Shown: positions 53,304 through 62,926, counted from the stretch's first letter. The stretch: 64,000 nt of DNA from Halomonas meridiana (GCF_009846525.1 NZ_CP024621.1:2604001-2668000); one strand, 5' to 3'. Made by a program: numbers and translations. The notes: a model not told the origin generated them from the sequence alone.

Positions 53304-54692
53304 TTAATCGCCAAACGCTTCGCCGTAGCTGTCGGGTGCCAAGTCCTCGAAGCGCGTGTACTTGCCTATGAAGGCCATGTGGACGGTGCCAATCGGCCCG
53401 TTACGCTGCTTACCAATGATGAGCTCCGCAATACCCTGGTTATCCGGGTTGTCCGGGTTATACACCTCATCTCGGTACACGAAGGCGATGACGTCCGCAT
53501 CCTGCTCGATCGCGCCCGACTCCCTCAAATCCGACATCACGGGTCGCTTGTTGGGGCGCTGCTCTAGCGAGCGGTTCAGCTGCGAAAGCGCCACGACCGG
53601 GCAGTTGAACTCTTTTGCCAAGCCTTTCAAGGAGCGCGAAATCTCGGAGATCTCCCCCGTACGGTTTTCGGAAAAGCCGGGAATCTGCATCAGCTGCAGA
53701 TAGTCGATCATGATCAGCGCCATGTTGCCGTGCTCACGTACGATACGACGCAGCCGCGAACGCATCTCGTTGGGTGAGAGCGCGGCGGTATCATCGATGA
53801 ACAGCTGCTTGTCTTTTAGAAGATTGACGGCCGACGTAAGTCGCGGCCAATCCTCATCTTCCAGCTGGCCCGAGCGAACTCGCGTTTGGTCGATGCGCCC
53901 CAGTGAAGAGAGCATACGCAGCATCAGCGATTCTGCGGGCATCTCCATGGAAAACACCATGACCGGCTTGTCGCTGGAGATGACTGCATGCTCGACCAAG
54001 TTCATGGCGAAAGTCGTCTTACCCATCGACGGACGCCCGGCGATGATCACCAAGTCGGAGGGCTGCAGGCCCGAGGTCATCTCGTCCAGATCGCGGAAAC
54101 CGGTGGAGAGGCCGGTCATCTCCCCTTTGAGGTTGAAGAGCTCATCGATGCGGTCGACCGCTTTGGTGAGCAGGTCGCTCATACCGATCGGACCACCGGT
54201 TTTGGGGCGCTCTTCGGCAATTTGAAACACCAGCCGCTCGGCTTCGTTCAACAGCTCATCGGCAGGTCGCCCCTGCGGCGAGAACGCCCCTTCGGCAATT
54301 TGGTTAGCTGCCCGAATCAGCTTACGCAGCGTGGCACGTTCGCGAACGATATCCGCGTAGGCGCGTATGTTGCTGGCCGAGGGCGTATTGCGGGCAAGCT
54401 CCGCCAGAAACCCAAGCCCGCCGACGGTATCCAACTGGTCCCGCGCTTCCAGCGCTTCAGAAAGCGTGACGACATCGAGCGGCTGTCCCGATTCCGCCAA
54501 GTGAATCATGACGTTGAACACCAAACGGTGCTCATAGCGATAAAAATCGTCTGCTACCAAACGCTCGGATACGTTATCCCAGGCTTGGTTATCTAGCATG
54601 AGCCCGCCTAACACCGACTGCTCCGCCTCTAGCGAGTGCGGCGGCAGCTTTAACGCCGCCGTTTCCTGATCAGCAGAGGGCTGGTCCTGCAT
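53304..54692 (-). CDS. dnaB: Replicative DNA helicase
   Basis: 462-residue hexameric helicase that unwinds DNA at the replication fork. The N-terminal primase-interaction domain (LPPHSLEAEQSVLGGLMLD, residues about 16-34) precedes the RecA-like motor: Walker A GRPSMGKTT (219-227), Walker B LIMIDYLQLM, and VVALSQLNRSLEQRPNKRP-type C-terminal motif, with DLRESGAIEQDAD. The length matches the family. A hairpin terminator separates it from rplI upstream, so it is probably transcribed on its own. Confidence 0.97.
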   Translation of the reverse strand: MQDQPSADQETAALKLPPHSLEAEQSVLGGLMLDNQAWDNVSERLVADDFYRYEHRLVFNVMIHLAESGQPLDVVTLSEALEARDQLDTVGGLGFLAELARNTPSASNIRAYADIVRERATLRKLIRAANQIAEGAFSPQGRPADELLNEAERLVFQIAEERPKTGGPIGMSDLLTKAVDRIDELFNLKGEMTGLSTGFRDLDEMTSGLQPSDLVIIAGRPSMGKTTFAMNLVEHAVISSDKPVMVFSMEMPAESLMLRMLSSLGRIDQTRVRSGQLEDEDWPRLTSAVNLLKDKQLFIDDTAALSPNEMRSRLRRIVREHGNMALIMIDYLQLMQIPGFSENRTGEISEISRSLKGLAKEFNCPVVALSQLNRSLEQRPNKRPVMSDLRESGAIEQDADVIAFVYRDEVYNPDNPDNQGIAELIIGKQRNGPIGTVHMAFIGKYTRFEDLAPDSYGEAFGD

Positions 54693-54797
54693 AGCGAGCT
54701 CCTTAAAAGTAACGCATTGCCAACGGCGCTTATCTTAGCCGGGCTGCTTCCTTCACACCACTGGCCAAATCACACTCGTCAGCGGCTCAGAAAAGAC

Positions 54798-54825
54798 AAA
54801 GGGCGCGGGAGGTCCCGCGCCCTTT
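54798..54825 (-). terminator. Terminator after rplI
   Basis: AAAGGGCGCGGGA (54798-54810) and TCCCGCGCCCTTT (54813-54825) form a 13-bp stem; T-rich sequence GTCTTTTC follows on the reverse strand. It ends the rpsF-rpsR-rplI operon. Confidence 0.8.
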
Positions 54826-54850
54826 GAGGCGTTAGCGTTGACGAGCGAGA

Positions 54851-55297
54851 TTACTCGGCGACAACCACCACGCGTACAACGGCATCCACTTCTGCATGCA
54901 GGTGGAGGTCGATGTCGTATTCGCCAGTTTGACGAATCGGGCCCTGCGGCATACGCACTTCGCTCTTGGCAACTTCGATGCCAGCAGAGGAGATGGCGTC
55001 GGCCAGATCACGCGGACCGATAGAGCCGAACAGCTTGCCTTCGTCGCCCGCTTTAGAAACCAACGACAGTTCGATGTCGTTCAGTTGCTCAGCGCGTGCT
55101 TGGGCTTCTGCTTTACGCTCAGCGGCTTGAGCTTCGAGCTCGGCACGCTGTGCTTCAAACGCTTCTACGTTTTCTTTGGTGGCCGGTACGGCTAAGCCGT
55201 AAGGCACCAAGTAGTTACGACCATAACCGGGCTTAACAGTGACCTTGTCACCCAGGCCGCCCAGCTTACCAATGTTGTCGAGCAGAATGACTTCCAT
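54851..55297 (-). CDS. rplI: 50S ribosomal protein L9
   Basis: 148 residues, the standard length. Starts [17 protein letters not shown] and continues [16 protein letters not shown], then a long central helix rich in Ala, Glu and Arg, and a C-terminal domain with [16 protein letters not shown]. Binds 23S rRNA domain V/L1 stalk base. Last gene of the rpsF operon. Confidence 0.98.
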   Translation of the reverse strand: MEVILLDNIGKLGGLGDKVTVKPGYGRNYLVPYGLAVPATKENVEAFEAQRAELEAQAAERKAEAQARAEQLNDIELSLVSKAGDEGKLFGSIGPRDLADAISSAGIEVAKSEVRMPQGPIRQTGEYDIDLHLHAEVDAVVRVVVVAE

Positions 55298-55312
55298 CTC
55301 GTAAACCTCTTG

Positions 55313-56167
55313 TCAATTGCTGCGGGCAAGGCGTGCGCGAACGTTCGCGAATGTATCGATCAGCCCCAACAGCAGCACAATGAGAATCGTGGGCCAGGTC
55401 GTGATCAGCAGCACATAAAATGCTACCAGCCACAGCCCGTTCATCCCCTTTATTCCAATAAACCCGTGCACTAACGCAATACCGGCTATCAACAGCGGAA
55501 TCCAGCTAAGCATGGCCAGCGCCTGCGCACCTAGCACCATACCTGCCACCCCAAGCACTACTAAAATAGCGAGTTCTTTGGGAGCCAGGCGCAGCGCATG
55601 GAACTCTTCACGAAAGCCGCCTGGGTTATAAAGCCCAGCCTGCCAGCTGCGTGCTAGCGCCAAACATGCGATGGCCGCTAACAGCACAACCAACCCCGTT
55701 ACGCCCCCGATCACCATGGAGGCCAGAGTCGTCGTGTCGACGCCTTGGTTGGCAAACTCTGTGAGCATGCGGTCGATCTCTTCCGAGCTCTCGCGCAACT
55801 GCTCCAGCATGAGCTCTGTGCCGCCCGGTGGGCTGAAGATGCCAAGCTGCACCATGACCGCGGCCGCTAAGGTGCCAACGATCAAGGCTTCACTCCAGCG
55901 CATCCTCTCGCGCAATATGACCGCCATGAGCGAAACGAGTAGTACGCTCGCCAGCGGAATCACATCACCCTGCGCCCACCAGAAACCGGCTGGTAATGCC
56001 GCAGCGATAATGACGGGAAGCGCGGGAGCAAAGCCCTTGCGCAGCGTCACTAACGCCGCAATGGCCGCACCTAACCAAAACAGCCAGGGCACTAACGCTG
56101 CTAGCGCTGCCCCGCCTGCGGCATAGGGCGTACCACGCATCAGCCATCTTGCTAGTGCCAGCATCAC
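55313..56167 (-). CDS. Membrane protein of the rpsR-rplI region (DUF2232-like)
   Basis: 284-residue hydrophobic protein with eight or so TM helices, lying between rpsR and rplI with gaps of nine and 15 bases. A membrane protein at this position is common in Pseudomonas and relatives, and resembles the YybS/DUF2232 group. Its function is unknown. The centre has a soluble acidic loop (LEQLRESSEEIDRMLTEFA). Confidence 0.8.
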   Translation of the reverse strand: MMLALARWLMRGTPYAAGGAALAALVPWLFWLGAAIAALVTLRKGFAPALPVIIAAALPAGFWWAQGDVIPLASVLLVSLMAVILRERMRWSEALIVGTLAAAVMVQLGIFSPPGGTELMLEQLRESSEEIDRMLTEFANQGVDTTTLASMVIGGVTGLVVLLAAIACLALARSWQAGLYNPGGFREEFHALRLAPKELAILVVLGVAGMVLGAQALAMLSWIPLLIAGIALVHGFIGIKGMNGLWLVAFYVLLITTWPTILIVLLLGLIDTFANVRARLARSN

Positions 56168-56176
56168 GTTAAACGC

Positions 56177-56404
56177 TTACTGGTGGCTATCGGAGTAGGG
56201 CAGCAGTGCCAGGTAGCGTGAACGCTTGATAGCGGTCGCCAGCTGACGCTGATAGCGTGCTTTGGTGCCGGTGATGCGGCTCGGAACGATCTTGCCGGTT
56301 TCGGTGATGTAAGCCTTCAGCGTGTCGAGATCTTTGTAGTCGATCTGCTTGACGCCTTCAGCGGTGAAGCGGCAAAACTTACGGCGACGGAAAAAACGTG
56401 CCAT
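56177..56404 (-). CDS. rpsR: 30S ribosomal protein S18
   Basis: 75 residues; [17 protein letters not shown] opens the protein and [19 protein letters not shown] follows, both diagnostic. It pairs with S6 in the platform of the small subunit. 33 bases after rpsF; there is no priB between them. Confidence 0.98.
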   Translation of the reverse strand: MARFFRRRKFCRFTAEGVKQIDYKDLDTLKAYITETGKIVPSRITGTKARYQRQLATAIKRSRYLALLPYSDSHQ

Positions 56405-56437
56405 GGACTAGCTCCTTAAAACGTGCGGTGGATAAAA

Positions 56438-56815
56438 TCAGGCAGTTTCTTCAGCTTCAGCGCGCGGTTTTTCTTCGCGACGCGGACGCTTTTCTTCTGC
56501 CGGCTTCATCATCGGAGACGCTTCGGTGATCGCTTCTTTGCAACGAACGACCAAGCTGCGGATGATGGCGTCGTTGAAACGGAAGATGTTCTCGATTTCT
56601 TCGAGAGTCTCGCCGGTGCACTCAACGTTCATCAGCACGTAGTGGGCTTTGTGGATCTTGTTGATCGGGTAAGCCAGGTGACGACGGCCCCAATCTTCCA
56701 GGCGATGCACAGTACCAGCGTTTTCGGTAACGATGCTGGTGTAGCGCTCGACCATAGCCGGCACTTGCTCGCTCTGATCCGGGTGGACCATAAACACGAT
56801 TTCGTAATGACGCAT
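56438..56815 (-). CDS. rpsF: 30S ribosomal protein S6
   Basis: 125 residues. Starts [18 protein letters not shown] with AAGGAG five bases ahead of ATG 56815; the open frame's 56869 start would add 18 residues that do not belong. The body has [16 protein letters not shown] and [10 protein letters not shown]; the tail is charged ([15 protein letters not shown]). It is the first gene of the rpsF-rpsR-membrane protein-rplI operon. The 211-base leader may hold an S6:S18-type autoregulatory fold, not confirmed. Confidence 0.97.
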   Translation of the reverse strand: MRHYEIVFMVHPDQSEQVPAMVERYTSIVTENAGTVHRLEDWGRRHLAYPINKIHKAHYVLMNVECTGETLEEIENIFRFNDAIIRSLVVRCKEAITEASPMMKPAEEKRPRREEKPRAEAEETA

Positions 56816-57026
56816 GGAATCTCCTTGCGGTTTGGCAGCTTCCGATGTGCGCTGGGGCAGATACCTCAACGGCGACAGGGAAGCAAGGAGTTAACTGAAA
56901 TGCCCTTTCTAGGCCGCGAACAGCCGAGATAGCGCATCAAGCAGAACTGTTGATCGTACAGATGAGTTACCCATACGAACGCCCGCTTATGAATAAACGA
57001 GCGCAAGCATTCTAGTGGGCTGGCCG

Positions 57027-57821
57027 CTAACTTGCAAGCTGCCGCTGGCGAACGGCTTCAAACAGGCAGATACCGGTGGCCACAGAGACATTCAAGCTCG
57101 ACACCTGCCCGGCCATGGGCAGTTTGGCGAGATTATCGCAGGCTTCGCGGGTCAAACGGCGCATGCCCTTCCCTTCGGCGCCCATCACCAGCGCGGTAGG
57201 ACCGGTCATGTCGATCTCGAACACGCTGGCCTCCGCCTCACCGGCGGTACCGGTAATCCAAACACCCGCATCTTTGAGCTTGGCCAACGTGCGCGAAAGA
57301 TTCGTGACCTGATAGACCGGCACGACTTCTGCAGCACCGCAGGCCACTTTCCTGACCGTGGCATTGAGCGGCGCGGCCTTGTCTTTCGCCACGATCACGC
57401 CGTGGGCGCCGGCGGCATCGGCGCTACGCAGGCAGGCACCGAAGTTATGCACATCGGTGACGCCATCCAGCACCAGCAACAGCGGCGGTGCGGATGCCTG
57501 CCAGGCACGCAGTTTCAACCACAGCGACTCTTCACCTTCGGGCATCAAAGGGGCACAAAATGCCACCACGCCTTGGTGCGCTGCGCCCTGGGTGAGCTGA
57601 TCGAGCACGTCACGGGGCTGCTCTCTGATACGCGCACCGCCGGACTGGGCCGTGGCGACCAACTCTTTCAAACGGTTACCCGCCCCCTGCTGAACCCACA
57701 GCTCCTGAGGGGACTCGCCACGCCCTAGCAAGCTCTCCAGCGCGTGAACGCCGTACACGTGATCCAAGCCATCCGGCGTGCGAATGGCCGTACGCGGGGG
57801 GCGTCGAGACGACGACTTCAT
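57027..57821 (-). CDS. rlmB: 23S rRNA (guanosine-2251-2'-O)-methyltransferase
   Basis: 264-residue SpoU-type SPOUT enzyme methylating G2251 in the peptidyl transferase centre. The three motifs are VHNFGACLRSADAAG, LVMGAEGKGMRRL and SLNVSVATGICLFE. ATG 57821 is chosen: GGGGTGA lies just before it, two bases after the rnr stop; the GTG at 57827 overlaps rnr. It forms an operon with rnr, as in E. coli. Confidence 0.97.
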   Translation of the reverse strand: MKSSSRRPPRTAIRTPDGLDHVYGVHALESLLGRGESPQELWVQQGAGNRLKELVATAQSGGARIREQPRDVLDQLTQGAAHQGVVAFCAPLMPEGEESLWLKLRAWQASAPPLLLVLDGVTDVHNFGACLRSADAAGAHGVIVAKDKAAPLNATVRKVACGAAEVVPVYQVTNLSRTLAKLKDAGVWITGTAGEAEASVFEIDMTGPTALVMGAEGKGMRRLTREACDNLAKLPMAGQVSSLNVSVATGICLFEAVRQRQLAS

Positions 57822-57823
57822 GC

Positions 57824-60208
57824 TCACCCCTTTTTCGCTGATGGTTTGCGCGAGCCGTTGCGCGTGCGGCGCGGGCCACGACGCGTTGACGGCTTATCCT
57901 GGGCAGCGACTGCCTTGGGGCCACCACTTTCACCACGACGCTTACGCGGCTGGCGACGCGGGCGCGGCTTGTCATCGGCCAAGCCAAAGTCGATTTTCCG
58001 GTCGTCCATGTCCACGCGCGCCACCTGAACGGTCAAGCCATCCCCCAGGCGGTAGGTGGTGCCGGTACGCTCCCCTTTCAGGCGATGCTTTTCGGCTTCG
58101 TAGTGATAGTAGTCCGACGGCAGCGAGGTCACGTGTACCAAGCCCTCGACATAGAAGTCATCGAGACGCACGAACAGGCCAAACTGGGTCACCGAGGCAA
58201 TCGTACCTTCGAAAGTCTCTCCGAGCTTATCGGACATGAACTCACACTTGAGCCAGCTCTCGACATCGCGGGTCGCTTCATCCGCACGCCGCTCGGTCAT
58301 CGAGCAGTGCTCGCCCAGCTCCAGCATTTGTTCGAAGGTATAGGGGCACCATTTGCTCGGTGGCTCTACCGGCGCACCCTCTACCCGCACGACCGTATTG
58401 GTTTGACGCGGGCCACGAATCACCGAGCGAATGGCGCGGTGAACCAGCAGATCCGGATAACGGCGGATCGGCGAGGTAAAGTGGGCGTACGCCTGGTACG
58501 CCAAACCAAAGTGGCCTTCGTTCTGAGGCGAATAGACGGCCTGATTCATCGAGCGCAGCATGACCGTTTGAATGATATCGGCGTCCGGTCGGTCGGCAAT
58601 GGCTTCGCGAAGCGCTTGGTAATCTTGCGGCGTGGGCTCGTCGCCCCCTCCGACGGAAAGTCCCAGCTCACTCAAGAACAGGCGCAGCTTGTCCAAACGC
58701 TCGGGCGTGGGACGCTCGTGAATACGGTAGAGCGCTGGCAGGTCGTGCTTGTCCAGGAAGCGCGCCGTGGCCACGTTGGCGGCCAGCATGCACTCCTCGA
58801 TGAGCTTGTGAGCGTCGTTACGGGTACGCGGCACGATTTTTTCGATCTTGCGCTCGTCATTGAAGATGATCGCCGTTTCCGTGGTATCGAAATCGATCGC
58901 GCCACGCTCTTCCCGCGCAGAGCGCAGTAGGCCATACAGCTCGTGCAGATTTTTGAGCGGCTTGACCAGTTCCGCATGCTCACGACGCAGCGCTTCGCCC
59001 TCCTCGCTCTCGCCGTCCAACATCGCCGCCACCTTGTTATAGGTCAGGCGTGCATGGGAGTTCATCACGGCTTCATAAAACGAGTAGCGACTGATGGCGC
59101 CGGTTTTGGAGATGTTCATCTCGCACACCATCACCAAACGATCGACGTGAGGGTTCAGTGAACAGAGGCCGTTGGAGAGCAGCTCTGGCAGCATCGGCAC
59201 GACCTGCCCCGGGAAGTAGACCGAGTTCCCTCGCGTGCGCGCCTCATCATCCAGCGCAGTGCCGGGGCGTACATAGTGGGAAACGTCGGCAATCGCCACC
59301 AACAGCTTCCAGCTGCCGGACTTGGTCTTCCAGGCACAGACTGCGTCGTCGAAATCTTTGGCGGACTCATCGTCGATGGTGACGAGCGGAATATCACGCA
59401 AATCGACGCGATGCTGTTTATCCTCCTCCAAGACCTCTGCAGAGATGTCGCTGGTTTGATCCAGCACCTCTGGCGGAAACTCGGCAGGGATGTCGTAGCT
59501 GCGGATGGCAATATCGATCTCCATGCCGGGATCCATACGCTCGCCCAGCACTTCGATCACTTCACCCACCGGCTGCACCCGAGTAGCGGGCTGCTGCACG
59601 ATCCTGGCCGAAATGACCTGGCCATCCTTTGCCCCCCCACAGGAGGTGTGCGGTATGATGACTTCTTGCGTAATGCGCGGGTTTTCGGGAATCAACACCC
59701 CAAACTCCGGGGTATTGCTGCGGTAGACACCCACGATGGTTTGGGTATTGCGCGCGATGACATCGGCAATGGTGGCTTCGTCACGGCCGCGACGGTCACG
59801 GCCACTGATGCGTACCAGCACGTGATCACCGTGAAAGACACGACGCATTTGACGTGGCGGCAACACGAGATCTGGCTTCTTACCGTCATCCCGCAGCACG
59901 AAACCAAAACCATCGCGATGCCCCAAGACCTTACCTTTGATTAGGTCGAGCTTGTCGATGAGCGCGTAGGCGCCACGACGGTCCCGTAGCACCTGCCCGT
60001 CGCGTTCCATGGCCGCCATGCGCCGACGCACGGCTTCGAGATGGTCTTCATCCTCGATGCCCAGCATGCGGCTCATGTTTTCATGGGTAATGGGCTTGCC
60101 ATAACTTTCTAGGGCAGCCAATAAGTATTCGCGGCTAGGCGCAGGGTTATCGTACTTTTGCGCCTCGCGCTCGGCGTGCGGATCATCACTCAACGTCCAG
60201 TACTTCAT
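57824..60208 (-). CDS. rnr: Ribonuclease R
   Basis: 794-residue processive 3'-5' exoribonuclease able to degrade structured RNA. Order: N-terminal HTH-type region (about 20-80), cold-shock domains, the RNB catalytic domain with DDESAKDFDDAV (active-site Asp residues), HFTSPIRRYPDLLVHR, an S1 domain (TFEGTIASVTQFGLFVRL) and a basic tail rich in Lys and Arg. ATG 60208 gives the usual N terminus (MKYWTLSDDPHAE); the open frame extends to 60268. The basic tail and length match the family. Confidence 0.97.
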   Translation of the reverse strand: MKYWTLSDDPHAEREAQKYDNPAPSREYLLAALESYGKPITHENMSRMLGIEDEDHLEAVRRRMAAMERDGQVLRDRRGAYALIDKLDLIKGKVLGHRDGFGFVLRDDGKKPDLVLPPRQMRRVFHGDHVLVRISGRDRRGRDEATIADVIARNTQTIVGVYRSNTPEFGVLIPENPRITQEVIIPHTSCGGAKDGQVISARIVQQPATRVQPVGEVIEVLGERMDPGMEIDIAIRSYDIPAEFPPEVLDQTSDISAEVLEEDKQHRVDLRDIPLVTIDDESAKDFDDAVCAWKTKSGSWKLLVAIADVSHYVRPGTALDDEARTRGNSVYFPGQVVPMLPELLSNGLCSLNPHVDRLVMVCEMNISKTGAISRYSFYEAVMNSHARLTYNKVAAMLDGESEEGEALRREHAELVKPLKNLHELYGLLRSAREERGAIDFDTTETAIIFNDERKIEKIVPRTRNDAHKLIEECMLAANVATARFLDKHDLPALYRIHERPTPERLDKLRLFLSELGLSVGGGDEPTPQDYQALREAIADRPDADIIQTVMLRSMNQAVYSPQNEGHFGLAYQAYAHFTSPIRRYPDLLVHRAIRSVIRGPRQTNTVVRVEGAPVEPPSKWCPYTFEQMLELGEHCSMTERRADEATRDVESWLKCEFMSDKLGETFEGTIASVTQFGLFVRLDDFYVEGLVHVTSLPSDYYHYEAEKHRLKGERTGTTYRLGDGLTVQVARVDMDDRKIDFGLADDKPRPRRQPRKRRGESGGPKAVAAQDKPSTRRGPRRTRNGSRKPSAKKG

Positions 60209-60439
60209 GCGATCAACATCCTTGATGGCGTTTGCGGGAGGCGGACAGTTAGCGCAGCGGCTTGGCACTGCGGGCGGGATTCGGTATCGACGCTATTGGC
60301 GTCGGCGCAAGCGGTTAATGAGCTAGCGCGTGTCATGTTTTGTTTGGTCATGGGCGCAGTATAGCGCTGCCGGTTCAATCACCCAACCACCTAACGCTGC
60401 ATTAATATGATTTCAGTGTTAAAAAATTCGCCTCAGGGC

Positions 60440-60467
60440 TTGCATTTAACCACGGCCCCGGTATCAT
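60440..60467 (+). promoter_or_regulatory. Sigma-70 promoter of the tRNA-Leu genes
   Basis: TTGCAT (60440-60445) and TATCAT (60462-60467) are 16 bases apart, with a GC-rich ACGCGCC discriminator before the first tRNA at 60479. This is the layout of stable-RNA promoters under stringent control. Confidence 0.7.
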
Positions 60468-60478
60468 ACGCGCCACTT

Positions 60479-60565
60479 GCCCAGATGGCGGAATTGGTAG
60501 ACGCGCTAGCTTCAGGTGCTAGTGACCGTATGGTCGTGGAGGTTCAAGTCCTCTTCTGGGCACCA
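60479..60565 (+). tRNA. tRNA-Leu (CAG)
   Basis: 87 bases with encoded CCA. Acceptor stem GCCCAGA with TCTGGGC, D-loop region GGCGGAATTGGTAGACGCG, anticodon loop TTCAGGT giving CAG (reads CUG), a long class II variable arm, and TTCAAGTCC in the T arm. First of three. Confidence 0.98.
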
Positions 60566-60652
60566 AATAACATCATGTTATCCCCTTTTCATGACGTTAT
60601 AAGGTGCAGCGGCAAGTTAGCGGTGACAGCAGTAGAAGGTTAGTTTGTATTC

Positions 60653-60739
60653 GCCCAGGTGGCGGAATTGGTAGACGCGCTAGCTTCAGGTGCTAGTGAC
60701 CGTATGGTCGTGGAGGTTCAAGTCCTCTCCTGGGCACCA
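60653..60739 (+). tRNA. tRNA-Leu (CAG)
   Basis: 87 bases with encoded CCA. Acceptor stem GCCCAGG with CCTGGGC, so the last pair is changed from A-T to G-C compared with the first copy. Body and anticodon CAG are identical, including variable arm ACCGTATGGT. Confidence 0.98.
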
Positions 60740-60785
60740 TGCGAATACAAACGCCGCGCTGTAACTGCAAACGAAAAGATGATGC

Positions 60786-60872
60786 GCCCAGGTGGCGGAA
60801 TTGGTAGACGCGCTAGCTTCAGGTGCTAGTGTCCGTACGGACGTGGAGGTTCAAGTCCTCTCCTGGGCACCA
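60786..60872 (+). tRNA. tRNA-Leu (CAG)
   Basis: 87 bases with encoded CCA; acceptor stem as in the second copy. The variable arm reads TCCGTACGGA in place of ACCGTATGGT, changes that keep the arm paired. No clear terminator follows; T-rich sequence at 60907-60950. Confidence 0.98.
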
Positions 60873-61071
60873 TGACATGGTCCCTTCCGCATCACTCTTT
60901 CATCCATGCTATCCCCTCTTATTTCTCTTTTTCTCTGTGTATTTTTTCTAGTATAAGCCACGTGCCCTATGCGCTTTTCCGATCACCGCCCTAGCGTGGT
61001 GTGTTGTAGCGCCTGCACGTTAACACGGTGGCGCATTGCGACAAGCGAGGGTCAAGCCCCCGCCCGCCGAT

Positions 61072-61944
61072 TTACTGATAGCGTCCGGGACGACGCGCCA
61101 CCTCTTCCAACGCCCAGTCTTGGGTGCGCAACTCACCTTCGAGTACGGACTCCATTGCGGGTGTCAAATCAGGAAAGAAATCCAGTCCCGTTCGCGCTTC
61201 CACCTCATCGATAGTGACGAGATAGTCATCCAGCGGCTCGTTGCCTCTTACGTCTTGAGGCATGATGAACGCTAGCGCTAACGGCGCCTCTTCGTGAGGG
61301 GCGACGATGATTTTATAAAACGCCGACGGCACTTCCACGAAACCCACGCGATTGAACACGTTATCCATAAAGTGCTCCGGGTAGATGGGCCCGGTGATTA
61401 CCTGCAAGCGCTCAAAGCGAGGGGCAAAGTGGTCCATGACCGACTCTTCCAAACGCTGCCAAAGCTGACGATTCAAATTAGGCCGTTGAGGCGCCATGTT
61501 GCTCATCAAGAAGGTATCGATTTGCGCACGGCGGCCATGCACGGCGGCAATGGCATAGTTGGGGGCTAGATGCCCTCGGTCGTAGCCACTGCCGGAATAG
61601 CTGTCCGTATCTACGGGCCATAGCGTGCGCCAGTCTGCTTGGAAATTGGGCCGACTGCCGATGCGCGTATCGTCTGGCACGGCGGTGACTTGGTAGCTGA
61701 CCCACAGCGCCCCGACGCGTACATCCGACCATCCCGCTAAAAACCCATCGTTGCGCAATACGCGATGAAACGTCGTCGGTTGAAACGACTCCCACGTGGG
61801 CACGCCTTTCCACGTGTACGCATCTTGATGTTGACGGCCCTGAAACTCCCACAGACCAGTACCTACGATTACAAACAGCACAGCAATGCCCAGACGTCGC
61901 CCTTGGCGACGCCAGCGCACGAACGAATTCCCCAACGAAGTCAC
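61072..61944 (-). CDS. DNA/RNA non-specific endonuclease (NucA family)
   Basis: 290-residue nuclease of the beta-beta-alpha-metal group. The motif DRGHLAPN has the catalytic His; MSNMAPQRPNLNRQ with the metal-binding Asn follows. A hydrophobic segment at about 18-34 is a signal anchor, so it is exported or membrane-held facing the periplasm. Role: extracellular or periplasmic nucleic acid degradation. It stands alone. Confidence 0.9.
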   Translation of the reverse strand: MTSLGNSFVRWRRQGRRLGIAVLFVIVGTGLWEFQGRQHQDAYTWKGVPTWESFQPTTFHRVLRNDGFLAGWSDVRVGALWVSYQVTAVPDDTRIGSRPNFQADWRTLWPVDTDSYSGSGYDRGHLAPNYAIAAVHGRRAQIDTFLMSNMAPQRPNLNRQLWQRLEESVMDHFAPRFERLQVITGPIYPEHFMDNVFNRVGFVEVPSAFYKIIVAPHEEAPLALAFIMPQDVRGNEPLDDYLVTIDEVEARTGLDFFPDLTPAMESVLEGELRTQDWALEEVARRPGRYQ

Positions 61945-61999
61945 TCCCCTACGATATTCTTTTCATCCACTCGTCTATCCGTTGCCGCGATAGCGAGGG

Positions 62000-62275
62000 T
62001 TACCAGCCGAGTGAAAACATGGTTTCCAGATCGTGACGAGAGTGCACCTGCATGGCGTTCAACGTTTCAGTATCGCTGATCCCCTCTACCGCATTGAGAC
62101 GCTCGGTGACCAGTTCTGCCAAGCTCTCGAAGTCACGGGTGCGGGCAATGGCGACTAAGTCGTAACGACCACAGGTAGAGTAGACCTCACTGATCCCCTC
62201 TACATCTGCTAGACGCTCGGCCACTGCTTTTACCTGGCCTTTTTCGGTATTGATCAAGATCACTGCGTTCTGCAT
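62000..62275 (-). CDS. Stand-alone Lrp/AsnC ligand-binding (RAM) domain protein
   Basis: 91-residue protein that is only the RAM/AsnC effector domain: AVILINTEKGQVKAVAERLADVEG and GRYDLVAIARTRDFESLAELV, quoted here in parts, with no HTH. Single-domain forms can bind amino acids and form rings or partner with full Lrp proteins. ATG 62275 is preferred since GAGG lies five bases ahead; the upstream ATG 62293 lacks a site. Confidence 0.85.
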   Translation of the reverse strand: MQNAVILINTEKGQVKAVAERLADVEGISEVYSTCGRYDLVAIARTRDFESLAELVTERLNAVEGISDTETLNAMQVHSRHDLETMFSLGW

Positions 62276-62527
62276 GGCGCCCTCGTTGCTCATGAAAGGT
62301 GGATATCAGGCTACGGGGCGAGTATAGCAGCCTGCGGGGTAGGGCCAAGCGCTGCTCACCTGCGTGGCTAATTGTCGCGCTATTTATAAGGTTATTCGCA
62401 CTAATTTTGAGCATGCGCTAGCATGTACCTTAGACCTCCGATTTATAAGACTTGTCGGAGTATTAAGAGGTGGACCACCACCCGATCACCGTAGCAAAAC
62501 GTCAGACCGTGACGATAAGGAGACACC

Positions 62528-62842
62528 ATGGCTAATCAGAGCCGTCGTAAGTTCATGCGTAACAGCGTGCTAGGCCTCGCCGCCCTGCCGTTTGGTGCTG
62601 GAATCCTGTCGAAGACTGCTTTTGCCCAGGAACTCCCGCGTTTGGATCCCTCCTCACCTACCGCCCAGGCGCTCAACTACGTTGAAGTGGCCAGCGAAGC
62701 CAGCGATCACCCTGCTTACGAAGAGGGCGAACTCTGCTCTAACTGCATGTTCTTCAATACCGATACGCAAGGCTGCCAGCTGTTCCCCGAAAACAGTGTC
62801 GCCCCGGAAGGTTGGTGCCAATCCTGGACCGCCAAAGCGTAA
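62528..62842 (+). CDS. High-potential iron-sulfur protein (HiPIP)
   Basis: 104-residue periplasmic electron carrier. A Tat signal (RRKFMRNS at 6-13) ends AFAQ near residue 34. Four cysteines C70, C73, C83 and C97 bind a [4Fe-4S] cluster in the HiPIP pattern CxxC...C...C. AAGGAG lies five bases before the ATG. HiPIPs pass electrons to terminal oxidases or photosynthetic centres; no photosynthesis gene is present. The gene stands alone and has a terminator. Confidence 0.96.
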   Translation: MANQSRRKFMRNSVLGLAALPFGAGILSKTAFAQELPRLDPSSPTAQALNYVEVASEASDHPAYEEGELCSNCMFFNTDTQGCQLFPENSVAPEGWCQSWTAKA

Positions 62843-62868
62843 TACGCTGTGCCAGCGGTTAAAACGAC

Positions 62869-62893
62869 TCACCCCGCGCCTTGCGCGGGGTGA
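62869..62893 (+). terminator. Hairpin after the HiPIP gene
   Basis: TCACCCCGCGC (62869-62879) and GCGCGGGGTGA (62883-62893) form an 11-bp stem with a three-base loop, but no T-run follows. It may be a terminator or a stabilising hairpin. Confidence 0.65.
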
Positions 62894-62926
62894 TGACGTT
62901 TGAAGACGTATAAAACACGTTCGCCA

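Noticed and set aside
56816-57026. S6:S18 autoregulatory leader upstream of rpsF
   Set aside because: The region is the right place and has a CATCGGAAGC segment, but I could not build the known fold with certainty; covariance model search would decide.
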